A DNA stretch of 64,000 bases, from the NCBI RefSeq assembly GCF_018919145.1, contig NZ_JAHLQJ010000009.1, forward strand, positions 62,001-126,000, given 5' to 3'. The first letter of the stretch is position 1; each line of letters starts with the position of its first letter. Position numbers and translations under genes: made by a program. The stretch is from Paenibacillus brevis. Its GTDB lineage: Bacteria > Bacillota > Bacilli > Paenibacillales > Paenibacillaceae. The notes below the pieces were generated by a model that saw only the letters and a program-made list of their open reading frames with translations, did no database searches and was not told where the DNA came from. Shown piece by piece: positions 36,024-44,209 of the stretch.

Positions 36024-36581
36024 GTGGGGAATGCACTCTCATCGATTACTGCTGCGTTGCTGGCCATTGTGCTGATCCTGTTTTTCCCGTTAATGCAGAC
36101 AGCTCAGCGCGAGGAGGATTTGCGCATGCTTTCCGCTTATAACAGTCTGGTGCAATTTACCGATGCGGTTAGAAATAAAGGGTATGTATCGCCTGAGATG
36201 GTCGAGGACTTTAGCAGGGAACTTGCGCGCAGCGGTGTTGTGTTCGATATTGAGCTGGAACATAGACACAAGAAATACCATCCGGAATACGATGACCCGG
36301 CAGATGCCGCGACCTTTCAGCATGAATTTAAGGTTGTCTATGACGCCTACTTTACTGAGGATGTGATGGAGGTGTTATATCCTGAGGTTTCCGGCGGGAA
36401 CGGGAGCTTGGATCGAAGGCTGTATGTGATGGAACTGGGGGACTTCTGGGTGGTGACACTAACTCCCCGCTCACGATCGACCTACCAGATTTTATCCGGA
36501 TACTTGGTTGGACTGACCGGGAAAGAAAGCAGCAGCGGAAGGCTTGCCTATGGAGGGATGATCCTGAATGAAGATTACTGA
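36024..36581 (+). CDS. Single-pass TadE-like or minor-pilin-like protein
   Basis: A 185-residue protein with a hydrophobic N-terminal helix (SSITAALLAIVLILFFPLM, about 5-24) and a mixed globular domain ending in a hydrophobic stretch YQILSGYLVGLTG. The GTG at 36024 follows GGGGGAGG. It overlaps the next gene by 14 bp. The membrane topology and context recall TadE/TadF pseudopilins, but no conserved domain is certain. Confidence 0.6.
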   Translation: MGNALSSITAALLAIVLILFFPLMQTAQREEDLRMLSAYNSLVQFTDAVRNKGYVSPEMVEDFSRELARSGVVFDIELEHRHKKYHPEYDDPADAATFQHEFKVVYDAYFTEDVMEVLYPEVSGGNGSLDRRLYVMELGDFWVVTLTPRSRSTYQILSGYLVGLTGKESSSGRLAYGGMILNEDY

Positions 36582-37545
36582 TTGGTCATTGATCTTCGTG
36601 ATCATTCTCTTACCGCTCTGTGTGGTGACGGGATGGAATACCGCACAGCTCCGGCAGGCCCGTGTGCTGGAAATCCAGTATACAACAGCGCTCAGGACAG
36701 CAGTGCAGGATGCGGGAGTTGTTCTGACCCGTAACTATTTACAGGCTGATGAGTATGGCTATGCTTCGGACAAGCAATCAAGGGTGAACAAAGAAGAGGC
36801 GCTATCTGTGCTGCGGAGTTCTCTTGGATATAATTTTGGCATTGCTGACGATTCGGCGGCGTTGGATGCATTCATGCTGTACATTCCGGCTATTATTGTT
36901 ATTGATTATGACGGATATTATATGTATGAACTCGCTGACGAAATGGACGGGAGCAATGTTATCCAGTCATCCCATCAATGGATGCCAAAGAAGCCCTTCA
37001 TTTATGAGGATAAGCAAGGCTATAGTGCCGCATTCACACTGGATGATCAGGTTGCTGTCATTGACCACCAGACAGGCGAGCAAATCCAGGGCAAGCGAGG
37101 GGAGCTTCCGCATGTCTTGCTTCCGGATCTGCTCTCAGATCCAGTGCAATTCGACCAGCTGAGAAGATCGGCAATTGTGCACTCCATTGAACAAGACCTT
37201 TCCCGAGCTATAGAAAGCCACAATACGGTCGTGCGGCAGCTTGGATGGACTTACCTGTTTACGATGCCGACAATTTCACAGGAAGATTGGAGCAATACGC
37301 TGGATGAACCCGGCATGCTGGTATTTCTCCAAGGGATTCCCGCAGGAGTGAGCCGGTTCAATAACTATGCACTAGGCGGAGGGAGAGTAGTGAGAGCCAA
37401 GGAATTTCTGGCCGGTAAGGATCCCGTCTCAGGATTTCCTTATGCCTCATCGCGAATTTGCAATTTGCCTTTTGCAGCAGAAGAAGTGTATGTTCATAGG
37501 CGGAATGCCGCAGAGGCTGGATACTATGAGTGGAATTGCCGGTGA
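36568..37545 (+). CDS. Single-pass exported protein, TadF/TadG-like by position
   Basis: A 325-residue protein with an N-terminal membrane segment (WSLIFVIILLPLCVVTGW, about 6-23) followed by a long helical stalk rich in Ala, Gln and Arg, then an extracytoplasmic domain with FMLYIPAIIVIDYDGYYMYEL. The ATG at 36568 follows GGAGGG inside the preceding gene. It is the last gene of the cluster and is followed by a terminator. No named family recognised. Confidence 0.6.
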   Translation: MKITDWSLIFVIILLPLCVVTGWNTAQLRQARVLEIQYTTALRTAVQDAGVVLTRNYLQADEYGYASDKQSRVNKEEALSVLRSSLGYNFGIADDSAALDAFMLYIPAIIVIDYDGYYMYELADEMDGSNVIQSSHQWMPKKPFIYEDKQGYSAAFTLDDQVAVIDHQTGEQIQGKRGELPHVLLPDLLSDPVQFDQLRRSAIVHSIEQDLSRAIESHNTVVRQLGWTYLFTMPTISQEDWSNTLDEPGMLVFLQGIPAGVSRFNNYALGGGRVVRAKEFLAGKDPVSGFPYASSRICNLPFAAEEVYVHRRNAAEAGYYEWNCR

Positions 37546-37607
37546 AGGATTACGTGCTGTTGCTCTAGTGCTCTAGTGGAGAGGCAGCGGCATTTAGTAT
37601 CCTTGGA

Positions 37608-37641
37608 GCAGACCATTTCGCTAAGGAATGGTTTGCTTTTA
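37608..37641 (+). terminator. Intrinsic terminator ending the pilus-like locus
   Basis: GCAGACCATT pairs with AATGGTTTGC (one G-U), followed by TTTTATTTT. Confidence 0.8.
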
Positions 37642-37704
37642 TTTTGCCCATCTTAACTGTAATTGGGATTACCCGGATTGAACAAGGCTGGAGGCAGATA
37701 TCAA

Positions 37705-38382
37705 ATGAAGGAAAGCATATTAATCGTTGAGGTAAATCATTTCGACGCTTCCGAGCGAAAGGAGGAACTGGAGCAGCTTGGCCTTGAACCCTGGCTGTAT
37801 CCGGACATAGATGAAGCAAAGGCACACATGGATCGGATCGCCCCGGAAGCATGCCTTATCTTCGCGTCATCGCTGGAGGAGATTGCTTGGAATCGGCTGA
37901 GAGCCTGGGATATCCGGTTATCCTTACCCTGGATTTTTATTGTCGAGAACTGGACCAGCAGGCAATTAGCCCAAGCCTACTCTTCCGGAGCACACGAGAT
38001 ATTGCCGGAGGGAATCCCAACCGTAGAATTAGCCATCCGTGTTCGCCACTGGATAGAGTTATTCAAACGCATTGCAGACGGCAACCCTTTGGAGCTTGCA
38101 TATGCTGACTTGAGGATGGAACTGAAGGCCAAGCGGGTGTTTCGGGGCGAAGAGTTAATCAGGTTAACGGTCAAGGAATTTGAATTGCTGCGGTTTTTGG
38201 TAAAGCGAGCTGAACAGGTTTGCCCGAGAGAAATTATCCTTCAGGAGGTATGGGGCTATGATTTTTCAACAGGTACGAATGTGGTGGACGTATATATCAG
38301 GCATTTGCGAAAAAAGATTGATAAAGGCCATCGCCATAAGCTGATTCATACTGTGAGAGGAACAGGATATGTGCTTCGATGA
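37705..38382 (+). CDS. OmpR-family regulator with a degenerate receiver domain
   Basis: A 225-residue protein. The C-terminal winged helix is clear: LTVKEFELLRFLVKRA, VCPREIILQEVWGYDF and NVVDVYIRHLRKKID with HTVRGTGYVL. The N-terminal receiver-like part (about 1-120) has the fold pattern, but the phospho-acceptor position falls in CLIFASS (50-56) with no Asp, and the usual Lys is lost in HEILPEG. It is therefore probably controlled without phosphorylation. No histidine kinase gene is adjacent. The ATG at 37705 follows TGGAGG. Confidence 0.82.
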   Translation: MKESILIVEVNHFDASERKEELEQLGLEPWLYPDIDEAKAHMDRIAPEACLIFASSLEEIAWNRLRAWDIRLSLPWIFIVENWTSRQLAQAYSSGAHEILPEGIPTVELAIRVRHWIELFKRIADGNPLELAYADLRMELKAKRVFRGEELIRLTVKEFELLRFLVKRAEQVCPREIILQEVWGYDFSTGTNVVDVYIRHLRKKIDKGHRHKLIHTVRGTGYVLR

Positions 38383-38385
38383 CAA

Positions 38386-38425
38386 AAGGACTGCCTTCTG
38401 GTCGTTTAGCCAGGAAGCAGTCCTT
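38386..38425. terminator. Hairpin between convergent regulator and NlpC/P60 genes
   Basis: AAGGACTGC pairs with GCAGTCCTT with partial inner pairing. The T-run is short, so efficiency is uncertain. Confidence 0.6.
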
Positions 38426-38460
38426 GTGCGGTCGAGGTAATAATGCTATGAGATCAATTA

Positions 38461-38970
38461 CTAGAGTACTCTACGAGCCTTTACATAGGCATTTTTCCAG
38501 AAAGTCGAGTTCAAGTTGGATATCGTTACGCCTGGGCTGCCATACGTATGAAGAATTTTGCCATTCCCCATATAAACGGCGACGTGGGTAATGTTTTTCC
38601 CGGTAGAGCGGCTGCCGCTAGAGAAGAATACCAAATCTCCGGCTTTCAGATTAGACTTGGATACAGCAACGCCAACCTTGGATTGCTGAACAGAAGTTCT
38701 AGGCAATGTTACGCCATACTTCTTGAAAATATGCTTCATAAAGGAAGAACAGTCGAATACTTTGGTTGTAGACGTAGATGCTCCGAATTTATATGGGGTA
38801 CCCATAAATGTTTTTCCGTAATTAACGACCTGCGTGCCTCTGGATACAGCAGCGCTTTCCGCTTGCTGTACCGATGCCGCTTCGGCTCCTCCTGCAAGCA
38901 GTGTGCCGAATCCGATAGTCGATGCGATTCCAATTGTCAGTACTTTTTGGAATAGTGTGTGTCTGTTCAA
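38461..38970 (-). CDS. Secreted NlpC/P60 peptidoglycan hydrolase
   Basis: A 169-residue exported cysteine peptidase that would cut peptidoglycan stem peptides. A signal peptide runs to about residue 32 (GTLLAGGAEAAS). The NlpC/P60 domain has GTPYKFGAS, catalytic Cys74 in VFDCSSFM, then LPRTSVQQSKVG, catalytic His in ITHVAVYMGNG, and a third polar residue in ILHTYG. The start is TTG at 38970 after TTTGGAGG; longer in-frame starts upstream would add a non-secretory leader. The only domain is the catalytic one, with no SH3 or LysM. Confidence 0.88.
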   Translation of the reverse strand: MNRHTLFQKVLTIGIASTIGFGTLLAGGAEAASVQQAESAAVSRGTQVVNYGKTFMGTPYKFGASTSTTKVFDCSSFMKHIFKKYGVTLPRTSVQQSKVGVAVSKSNLKAGDLVFFSSGSRSTGKNITHVAVYMGNGKILHTYGSPGVTISNLNSTFWKNAYVKARRVL

Positions 38971-39149
38971 GTTAGTATACCTCCAAATTTCTTGTATTTT
39001 GTCGACCGGCTTGTAAACCGAGTATATCAGCTTTTTATACACCCAAAATCATCCATAATTGCTGTATTGCTTGCAGGGCAAGGGATTCCCCCTGATTATT
39101 AAAAACAGATTAAAGTTACAAAATAGTAAGAATTTAAGTGAAAAAACAA

Positions 39150-39200
39150 ACGAAAAAACACGAAAATCCCTTGATATATCAAGAAAAATTCCGTGTTTTC
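39150..39200. other. Palindromic hairpin in the nlpC/P60-thiN gap
   Basis: The perfect 14-bp palindrome CTTGATATATCAAG (39170-39183) is nested between AAAACACG and CGTGTTTT. It lies in the 297-bp gap 39-39.27 kb between two minus-strand genes. It could be an operator or terminator-like element; nothing else is recognised in this gap, and no ydaO-type riboswitch was found. Confidence 0.55.
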
Positions 39201-39267
39201 AAAAGAAGAAACATAGGTATAAATTTATTACGAATCTGTCATTTTTTATAGATGTTTTGTTTCCGTC

Positions 39268-39915
39268 TCAGTCCTTGCTCTGAATAATTAATAGCAAGCC
39301 GCTGTCTATCCGGATCACTCCTCGACCATGGGTCAGACGATTGCTGACACCAAGCGATTGTCCCATCTTAATGGTTGCGTTCTCCAGGGGATACATGAAG
39401 CCTTCCAGCGTTATTCCCGTTACCTCTGTGGTCAGAGGGAGCAAAGATACATATGTATACCCTCGATCTTCCAGCTCGCAGCTCGTCCCGGTCAGGGTAA
39501 TGTAGTTGTTCGCATCCCAGATGGAACTTGCGATTTGATGCTGCAGTCCGCGCATCATAATGTGCACATTGGCTAAAGAGTGGTCGAACCGGGTTCCCAA
39601 TACGCCGAGCATCGTCACTTCGGTGGCCTTATTGTCAATTGCCAGATCAAAAGCCAACTCCGTATCCGTTAAATCTTTGTCTATGGCATCACAGGAAATG
39701 AATTGCTTGCTGTTAGCGGCGATCAAGTCCAGTTCTTCCGGGCTGACGGAATCAAAGTCACCGACTGCAATATCAGGAGACAGGCCATGTTGTATTAGAA
39801 ATAAAGCGCCGCGATCAGCTCCGATGATCATATCAGATTCGGAGAATGTGATTTGCTCAAGACAGGAGGGATCAATTCGGCCGCCGGCAAAAATATACAC
39901 CCGTTTCTCTTCCAT
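39268..39915 (-). CDS. thiN: Thiamine diphosphokinase
   Basis: A 215-residue enzyme converting thiamine to thiamine diphosphate. Family motifs are IIGADRGALFLIQHG, AVGDFDSVS (metal-binding Asp residues), KDLTDTELAFDLAI and LGVLGTRFDHSLANV. It would supply ThDP cofactor to pyruvate dehydrogenase encoded 2.6 kb away. The ATG at 39915 follows GGAAGAT. Length is normal. Confidence 0.93.
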   Translation of the reverse strand: MEEKRVYIFAGGRIDPSCLEQITFSESDMIIGADRGALFLIQHGLSPDIAVGDFDSVSPEELDLIAANSKQFISCDAIDKDLTDTELAFDLAIDNKATEVTMLGVLGTRFDHSLANVHIMMRGLQHQIASSIWDANNYITLTGTSCELEDRGYTYVSLLPLTTEVTGITLEGFMYPLENATIKMGQSLGVSNRLTHGRGVIRIDSGLLLIIQSKD

Positions 39916-40070
39916 GTCTGAAATCTTCCTTTCTAGGTCTCAATCCGGTAGTTCATCTTATCAATATTAAATATTAGTATAATTCAACTTTTAAGCTTGC
40001 ACAATTTAAGCTGCCCGGAATACAATGGACGAAAGAAACATTGTATGTGAGAGGGAGCAGAGAACAGAAG

Positions 40071-40715
40071 ATGCATTTATTTGATATTTTCAGCATCATC
40101 GGCACAGCTGCTTTTGCCATGTCGGGCGCGTTCGTGGCAATGGAGGAGGACTATGATATCCTCGGTGTGCTTGTCCTTGGATTGGTAACCGCATTTGGAG
40201 GCGGTGTTATCCGCAACGTCTTAATAGGAGTTCCTGTTACAACATTATGGTCACAGGGTGAATTGATTCTGTGGGCGGTGTTATCGATCCTTGCAGCCTT
40301 CTTGCTTCCGATCAAGTGGATTCCCCATTGGAAGAAGACAGAAGCGTTGTTTGATGCAATTGGTTTGTCAGCCTTTGCGATCCAAGGAGCTTTATATGCT
40401 ACAAACATGAACCATCCGTTAATTGCGGTTGTCGTTGCTGCGGTACTAACCGGAATTGGCGGGGGGATGATTCGGGATTGTCTTGCCGGACGGAAGCCGC
40501 TTGTGCTTAGGGATGAGATTTATGCGGTATGGGCAATGATTGGCGGTCTTAGTGTCGGGCTGGGCATCTTCAGCAATACAGTAGGATTATTATTCCTGTT
40601 TGCTCTGATCGTATTTGCTCGCATGCTGTCGGTGCACTTCAAATGGAAGCTGCCGCGCCGTTCCCTGAAATCCTCCAGCAAAAATGTGAATTCAGAGCAT
40701 AGCAGCTTTTTATAA
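40071..40715 (+). CDS. TRIC-family cation channel protein (UPF0126)
   Basis: A 214-residue membrane protein with about seven hydrophobic segments and two homologous halves, each with a glycine motif: TAFGGGVIRNVLIG and TGIGGGMIRDCLAG. Prokaryotic TRIC proteins form trimeric monovalent-cation channels. The ATG at 40071 is taken as start; TTG at 40041 would add a polar leader. The ribosome site (GAGGGAG at 40051) is somewhat distant. Confidence 0.9.
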   Translation: MHLFDIFSIIGTAAFAMSGAFVAMEEDYDILGVLVLGLVTAFGGGVIRNVLIGVPVTTLWSQGELILWAVLSILAAFLLPIKWIPHWKKTEALFDAIGLSAFAIQGALYATNMNHPLIAVVVAAVLTGIGGGMIRDCLAGRKPLVLRDEIYAVWAMIGGLSVGLGIFSNTVGLLFLFALIVFARMLSVHFKWKLPRRSLKSSSKNVNSEHSSFL

Positions 40716-40805
40716 ATAAAGCACCGGCTGTCCAAAAGTTGAAAGATAACTAAGAATTGCTGATGGGGAAGCCTCATCGGATAGAAATAAGCACTGAAAC
40801 AAATT

Positions 40806-40852
40806 AAAAAAAGTTGAGCGAGAAACCTTGCGTTTTCTCGCTCAACTTTTTT
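40806..40852. terminator. Strong bidirectional terminator
   Basis: AAAAAAGTTGAGCGAGAAA and TTTTCTCGCTCAACTTTTTT form a nearly perfect stem around CCTTGCG. It lies between convergent TRIC (+) and esterase (-) genes. Confidence 0.92.
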
Positions 40853-40869
40853 GCTCTTTTATCGGGTAA

Positions 40870-41598
40870 TTATCCTAAAAAGTGAATCAGCGCATCAGGC
40901 AATTCCTGTTGCCAGAAGCCCCATAGATGCTTCCCGTCCTTCTCCGCATAGGAGACCTTAGCTCCGCGCTCTTCAAGCAAAGCTTTGGCTCTTCGATTTA
41001 ATTCGACAAAGTTATAGGTTCCCGTATCTGTCGTATATGTCTGCTCTTGAAGACCTACAATCATAAAAACAGATAAAGAAGAGAGGTCGGAGTAAGATTC
41101 GATTATGTTCAATGAAGCCTCGTAAAATGCGCCGGACAAGCTAATAATATTGCAAAACAGATCCCTATGTTTCATCGCCAGATGAAGAGAGAAGGAGCCG
41201 CCCAGGGAATCTCCGGCCAGAATACGCTCGCGCGTTTCGCGCCGAACGGGATATTTGCTTTCGACAAAGGGAATAATCTCATCAGTTATACAGTTCATGT
41301 AGGCATCAAAGCGATTCCCGAAAGGAGCATATTCTTCAGTTCGGATCGAAGTATCGACTTCAATGCCGACAATGATGAATGGATCGATGCCTTCATCTAA
41401 TATCAGCTGATTCGCATGGGTTGCGATTCGCCCGAAATTAAAAAATTCTTCGCCGTCCTGACAATATACAACAGGGTAACTTAGGATTTCGTTGTAGCCA
41501 GGCGGCAGGTAGATTCGAAGCTTTCGCTTCTCTTCCAGGTATCGGCTTTCGAGCTCTTCCTTAATAATTGTCCGCTTTAAATAACGGGAATCTGTCAT
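40870..41598 (-). CDS. Alpha/beta-hydrolase esterase of the putative esterase (Fes/EsD-like) family
   Basis: A 242-residue hydrolase. The nucleophile elbow is ILAGDSLGGSFS, the oxyanion region PVVYCQDGEEFFNFG, and the catalytic His is probably in KDGKHLWGFWQ near the C-terminus. Relatives cleave ester bonds of siderophores, S-formylglutathione or mycolates; no signal peptide is seen, so it should act in the cytoplasm. No neighbouring iron genes support a siderophore role. ATG at 41598, after AAGGAGCG. Confidence 0.82.
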   Translation of the reverse strand: MTDSRYLKRTIIKEELESRYLEEKRKLRIYLPPGYNEILSYPVVYCQDGEEFFNFGRIATHANQLILDEGIDPFIIVGIEVDTSIRTEEYAPFGNRFDAYMNCITDEIIPFVESKYPVRRETRERILAGDSLGGSFSLHLAMKHRDLFCNIISLSGAFYEASLNIIESYSDLSSLSVFMIVGLQEQTYTTDTGTYNFVELNRRAKALLEERGAKVSYAEKDGKHLWGFWQQELPDALIHFLG

Positions 41599-41772
41599 GG
41601 TTAGGCACGCTCCTTGCTTCTTTAAGATTTTGCTTTTGGAGTCTCTTTAAGTTAAGATATCCAGTAGTACGGAAAACGCATACAAGCCAAATACAGGATT
41701 TCTGTTATACAATTATTCACTAACTGTTATACGTACAAAGATAAAAAGTTTAGTCATTTTATCGCAATTCCT

Positions 41773-41802
41773 TTGACTAATCAGGTGAAACAGTTGTATA
41801 AT
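41773..41802 (+). promoter_or_regulatory. Sigma-A-type promoter of pdhABCD
   Basis: TTGACT (41773-41778), an 18-bp spacer and a perfect TATAAT (41797-41802), about 50 bp before pdhA. The rest of the 256-bp gap shows no ORF. Confidence 0.8.
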
Positions 41803-41854
41803 AATTCTATAACAGAGGAACATGATAATCAAATATTTTGTCGAGGTGAAGAAA

Positions 41855-42922
41855 ATGAGCAGGATTCCTTATGAAGTATATACGGAGGAAGTCGAAGCTT
41901 TAACCGTCCTTTCGCCGGATGGAGAAATTGTAAACAAAGAGATGGTTCCGAATTTGTCGGACGATCAGTTAAAAGAATTAATGTACCGTATGGTATTTAC
42001 ACGTACTTGGGACGAACGCGCCATTAACCTCGGACGCCAAGGTCGTCTCGGATTTTATGCTCCGGTATCCGGACAAGAAGCAACGATGGTCGGCAGTGAA
42101 TTCGCGCTGGACAAGAATGACTTTGTCTGCCCGGGTTACCGCGATATGCCTCAGCTCGTATGGCATGGTCTTCCATTGTACCAAGCTTTCCTGTATTCCC
42201 GCGGTCATCAACACGGCGGACAAATTCCGGAAGGCGTTAATGTACTTATGCCTCAAATTATTATCGGCGCACAGGTTCTTCATGCCATGGGTATTGCCAT
42301 GGGCTACAAGCTGAAGAAGCAGAAGCAAGTGGCCATTACTTATACCGGTGACGGCGGATCGTCCGAAGGCGATTTCTACGAAGCACTGAACTATGCAGGC
42401 GTATATAAGCTGCCGGTTATTTTCTTTGTGCAAAATAACGGTTATGCCATTACAACTCCATTCTCGAAGCAAACAGCGGCTTTGTCCATTGCTCATAAAG
42501 CGGTAGCGGCAGGGATTCGCGGTATCAAGATCGACGGTATGGACGTATTCGCGGTGATCAGTGCGGTTCAGGAAGCTGCTGAACGTGCGCGTAACGGCGA
42601 AGGAGCTACGTTGATCGAAGCTGTGACTTACCGTTTCCGTCCGCATTCCTTGTCCGATGACACAAGTAAGTACCGGACGAAGGAAGAAGAAGGACAATGG
42701 GGCGAGAAGGACCCGATTGCCCGTCTTGCCAAGTACCTGGAGAAAAAGGGACTTTGGAACGATGAAGAAACGGCCCGCGTGAAGGAAGAAGCCAAGGCAA
42801 AAGTGAACGAACAGATTAAGAAAGCGGAACAAACCGAGAAAATGACGATTCCTGGTTTGATCGACAGCATGTTCGAGCAAACGCCTAAGCATCTGGAAGA
42901 GCAAAAAGCGGATTTTAAATAA
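41855..42922 (+). CDS. pdhA: Pyruvate dehydrogenase E1 alpha subunit
   Basis: A 355-residue ThDP-dependent subunit that decarboxylates pyruvate. The ThDP motif is TGDGGSSEGDFYEALN followed by FFVQNNGYAI; FYAPVSGQEATMVG and CPGYRDMPQL are typical of Gram-positive E1 alpha. The phosphorylation-loop region YRFRPHSLSDD is conserved. The ATG at 41855 follows TCGAGGTGA; a longer in-frame ATG at 41822 lacks a ribosome site. First gene of pdhABCD. Confidence 0.96.
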   Translation: MSRIPYEVYTEEVEALTVLSPDGEIVNKEMVPNLSDDQLKELMYRMVFTRTWDERAINLGRQGRLGFYAPVSGQEATMVGSEFALDKNDFVCPGYRDMPQLVWHGLPLYQAFLYSRGHQHGGQIPEGVNVLMPQIIIGAQVLHAMGIAMGYKLKKQKQVAITYTGDGGSSEGDFYEALNYAGVYKLPVIFFVQNNGYAITTPFSKQTAALSIAHKAVAAGIRGIKIDGMDVFAVISAVQEAAERARNGEGATLIEAVTYRFRPHSLSDDTSKYRTKEEEGQWGEKDPIARLAKYLEKKGLWNDEETARVKEEAKAKVNEQIKKAEQTEKMTIPGLIDSMFEQTPKHLEEQKADFK

Positions 42923-42958
42923 GCCTGAAAGAAGTTCTATTGAGGAGGATATGAAGCA

Positions 42959-43939
42959 ATGGCACAAATGAATATGAAAGAAGCAATTCGCGATGCGATG
43001 CGCGTAGAGTTGAACCGGGATCCGAATGTCGTGCTGTTCGGAGAAGACGTAGGTAATGTCGGCGGGGTATTCCGCGTTACAGAAGGTTTGCAAAAGGAGT
43101 TCGGAGAAGAGCGTGTATTTGATACGCCGCTGGCTGAATCCGCAATTGGCGGTATGGCTGTCGGCCTCGGGATTCAAGGCTTCCGTCCTGTAGCGGAAAT
43201 TCAATTCGTCGGCTTTATTTTCGAAGCACTCGATCAAATACTGGTTCAGGCAGCGCGCATGCGTTACCGTTCCGGCGGACGCTATCATTCTCCGATTGTA
43301 TTCCGTACGCCATACGGCGGCGGTGTTAAAGCTGCTGAACTCCATACGGATGCTCTCGAAGGCTTGATCGCCCAAACTCCGGGGATCAAACTGGTTATTC
43401 CTTCGAATCCTTATGATGCCAAGGGTCTTATGATCTCCGCTATTCGCGATAACGATCCTGTATTCTTCATGGAGCATTTGAATCTGTACCATGCTTTCCG
43501 CGCTGAAGTGCCGGAAGGAGAATATACGGTTGAGCTTGGCAAAGCTAACATTGTTCGCGAAGGCTCCGATGTTACGATTATTGCTTACGGCATGATGGTT
43601 CATACTGCTGTGAAGGCTGCTGAAGAACTGGAGAAAACCAAGGGAATCAAGGCTGAAGTCATCGATCTTCGTACCCTTGTGCCGCTTGATATCGATACAA
43701 TCCTTGCTTCCGTGAAGAAGACAAATCGTGCGATCGTGGTTCAGGAGGCTCAAAAATCCGCAGGTATGGCGGCTGAGATTATCGCTCAGATCAATGAAAG
43801 AGCTATCCTGCATCTGGAAGCTCCAGTGCTTCGTATCACGCCTCCGGATACTATATATCCGTTTGCGCAAATCGAAGATCAGTGGCTTCCTACTCCGGCC
43901 CGGATTATTGAAGGGGTCAACAAGGTTCTTGAATTCTAA
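42959..43939 (+). CDS. pdhB: Pyruvate dehydrogenase E1 beta subunit
   Basis: A 326-residue partner of PdhA forming the alpha2beta2 E1. Motifs are [37 protein letters not shown], and VFRTPYGGG; the C-terminal [15 protein letters not shown] is typical. The ATG at 42959 follows TGAGGAGG at 42941-42948. It is 36 bp from pdhA, but 270 bp, mostly repeat B3, separate it from pdhC. Confidence 0.96.
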   Translation: MAQMNMKEAIRDAMRVELNRDPNVVLFGEDVGNVGGVFRVTEGLQKEFGEERVFDTPLAESAIGGMAVGLGIQGFRPVAEIQFVGFIFEALDQILVQAARMRYRSGGRYHSPIVFRTPYGGGVKAAELHTDALEGLIAQTPGIKLVIPSNPYDAKGLMISAIRDNDPVFFMEHLNLYHAFRAEVPEGEYTVELGKANIVREGSDVTIIAYGMMVHTAVKAAEELEKTKGIKAEVIDLRTLVPLDIDTILASVKKTNRAIVVQEAQKSAGMAAEIIAQINERAILHLEAPVLRITPPDTIYPFAQIEDQWLPTPARIIEGVNKVLEF

Positions 43940-43961
43940 TTGACAACAATTATAAGAGGTT

Positions 43962-44167
43962 GTTCAAAAAGTCATCTTTTGATCACGAAGTAATTTATGA
44001 GGTTAATTCGACATCGAATCTTGCGCTCACCCTAGAAGTCCGAGCGGATGCTTACGAGGTATGCTTCCTTTAGAAGCATTTTGCTCATGTAGGTTTTGCC
44101 TACACTCCGTTCCTCCTTCTTCGGGTTCTCACAACCTTCTCGGTGCTGAAAATCTGACTTTTCGAAC
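43962..44167 (+). repeat. Family B inverted-repeat element, copy B3, inside the pdh operon
   Basis: A 206-bp copy in the same orientation as B1, bounded by GTTCAAAAAGT and CTTTTCGAAC. It shares GATCACGAAGT, TTCGACATCGAATCTTGCG, TACGAGGTATGCTTCCTTT and CTACACTCCGTTCCTCCTTC with B1. It separates pdhB from pdhC and would be transcribed as a structured RNA. Confidence 0.85.
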
Positions 44168-44209
44168 ACGTACTATAACTATCCTAAATTGAAACAGGAG
44201 GTCTTCCAG

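Noticed and set aside
38971-39267. ydaO-type (c-di-AMP) riboswitch before the NlpC/P60 gene
   Set aside because: Cell-wall hydrolase genes can have one, but the conserved core was not found on the minus strand; only a palindromic hairpin is visible.
41978-43870. Minus-strand ORF of 630 codons opposite pdhA-pdhB
   Set aside because: It spans two clear genes and their gap in antisense; composition is a shadow of biased codon use in highly expressed genes.
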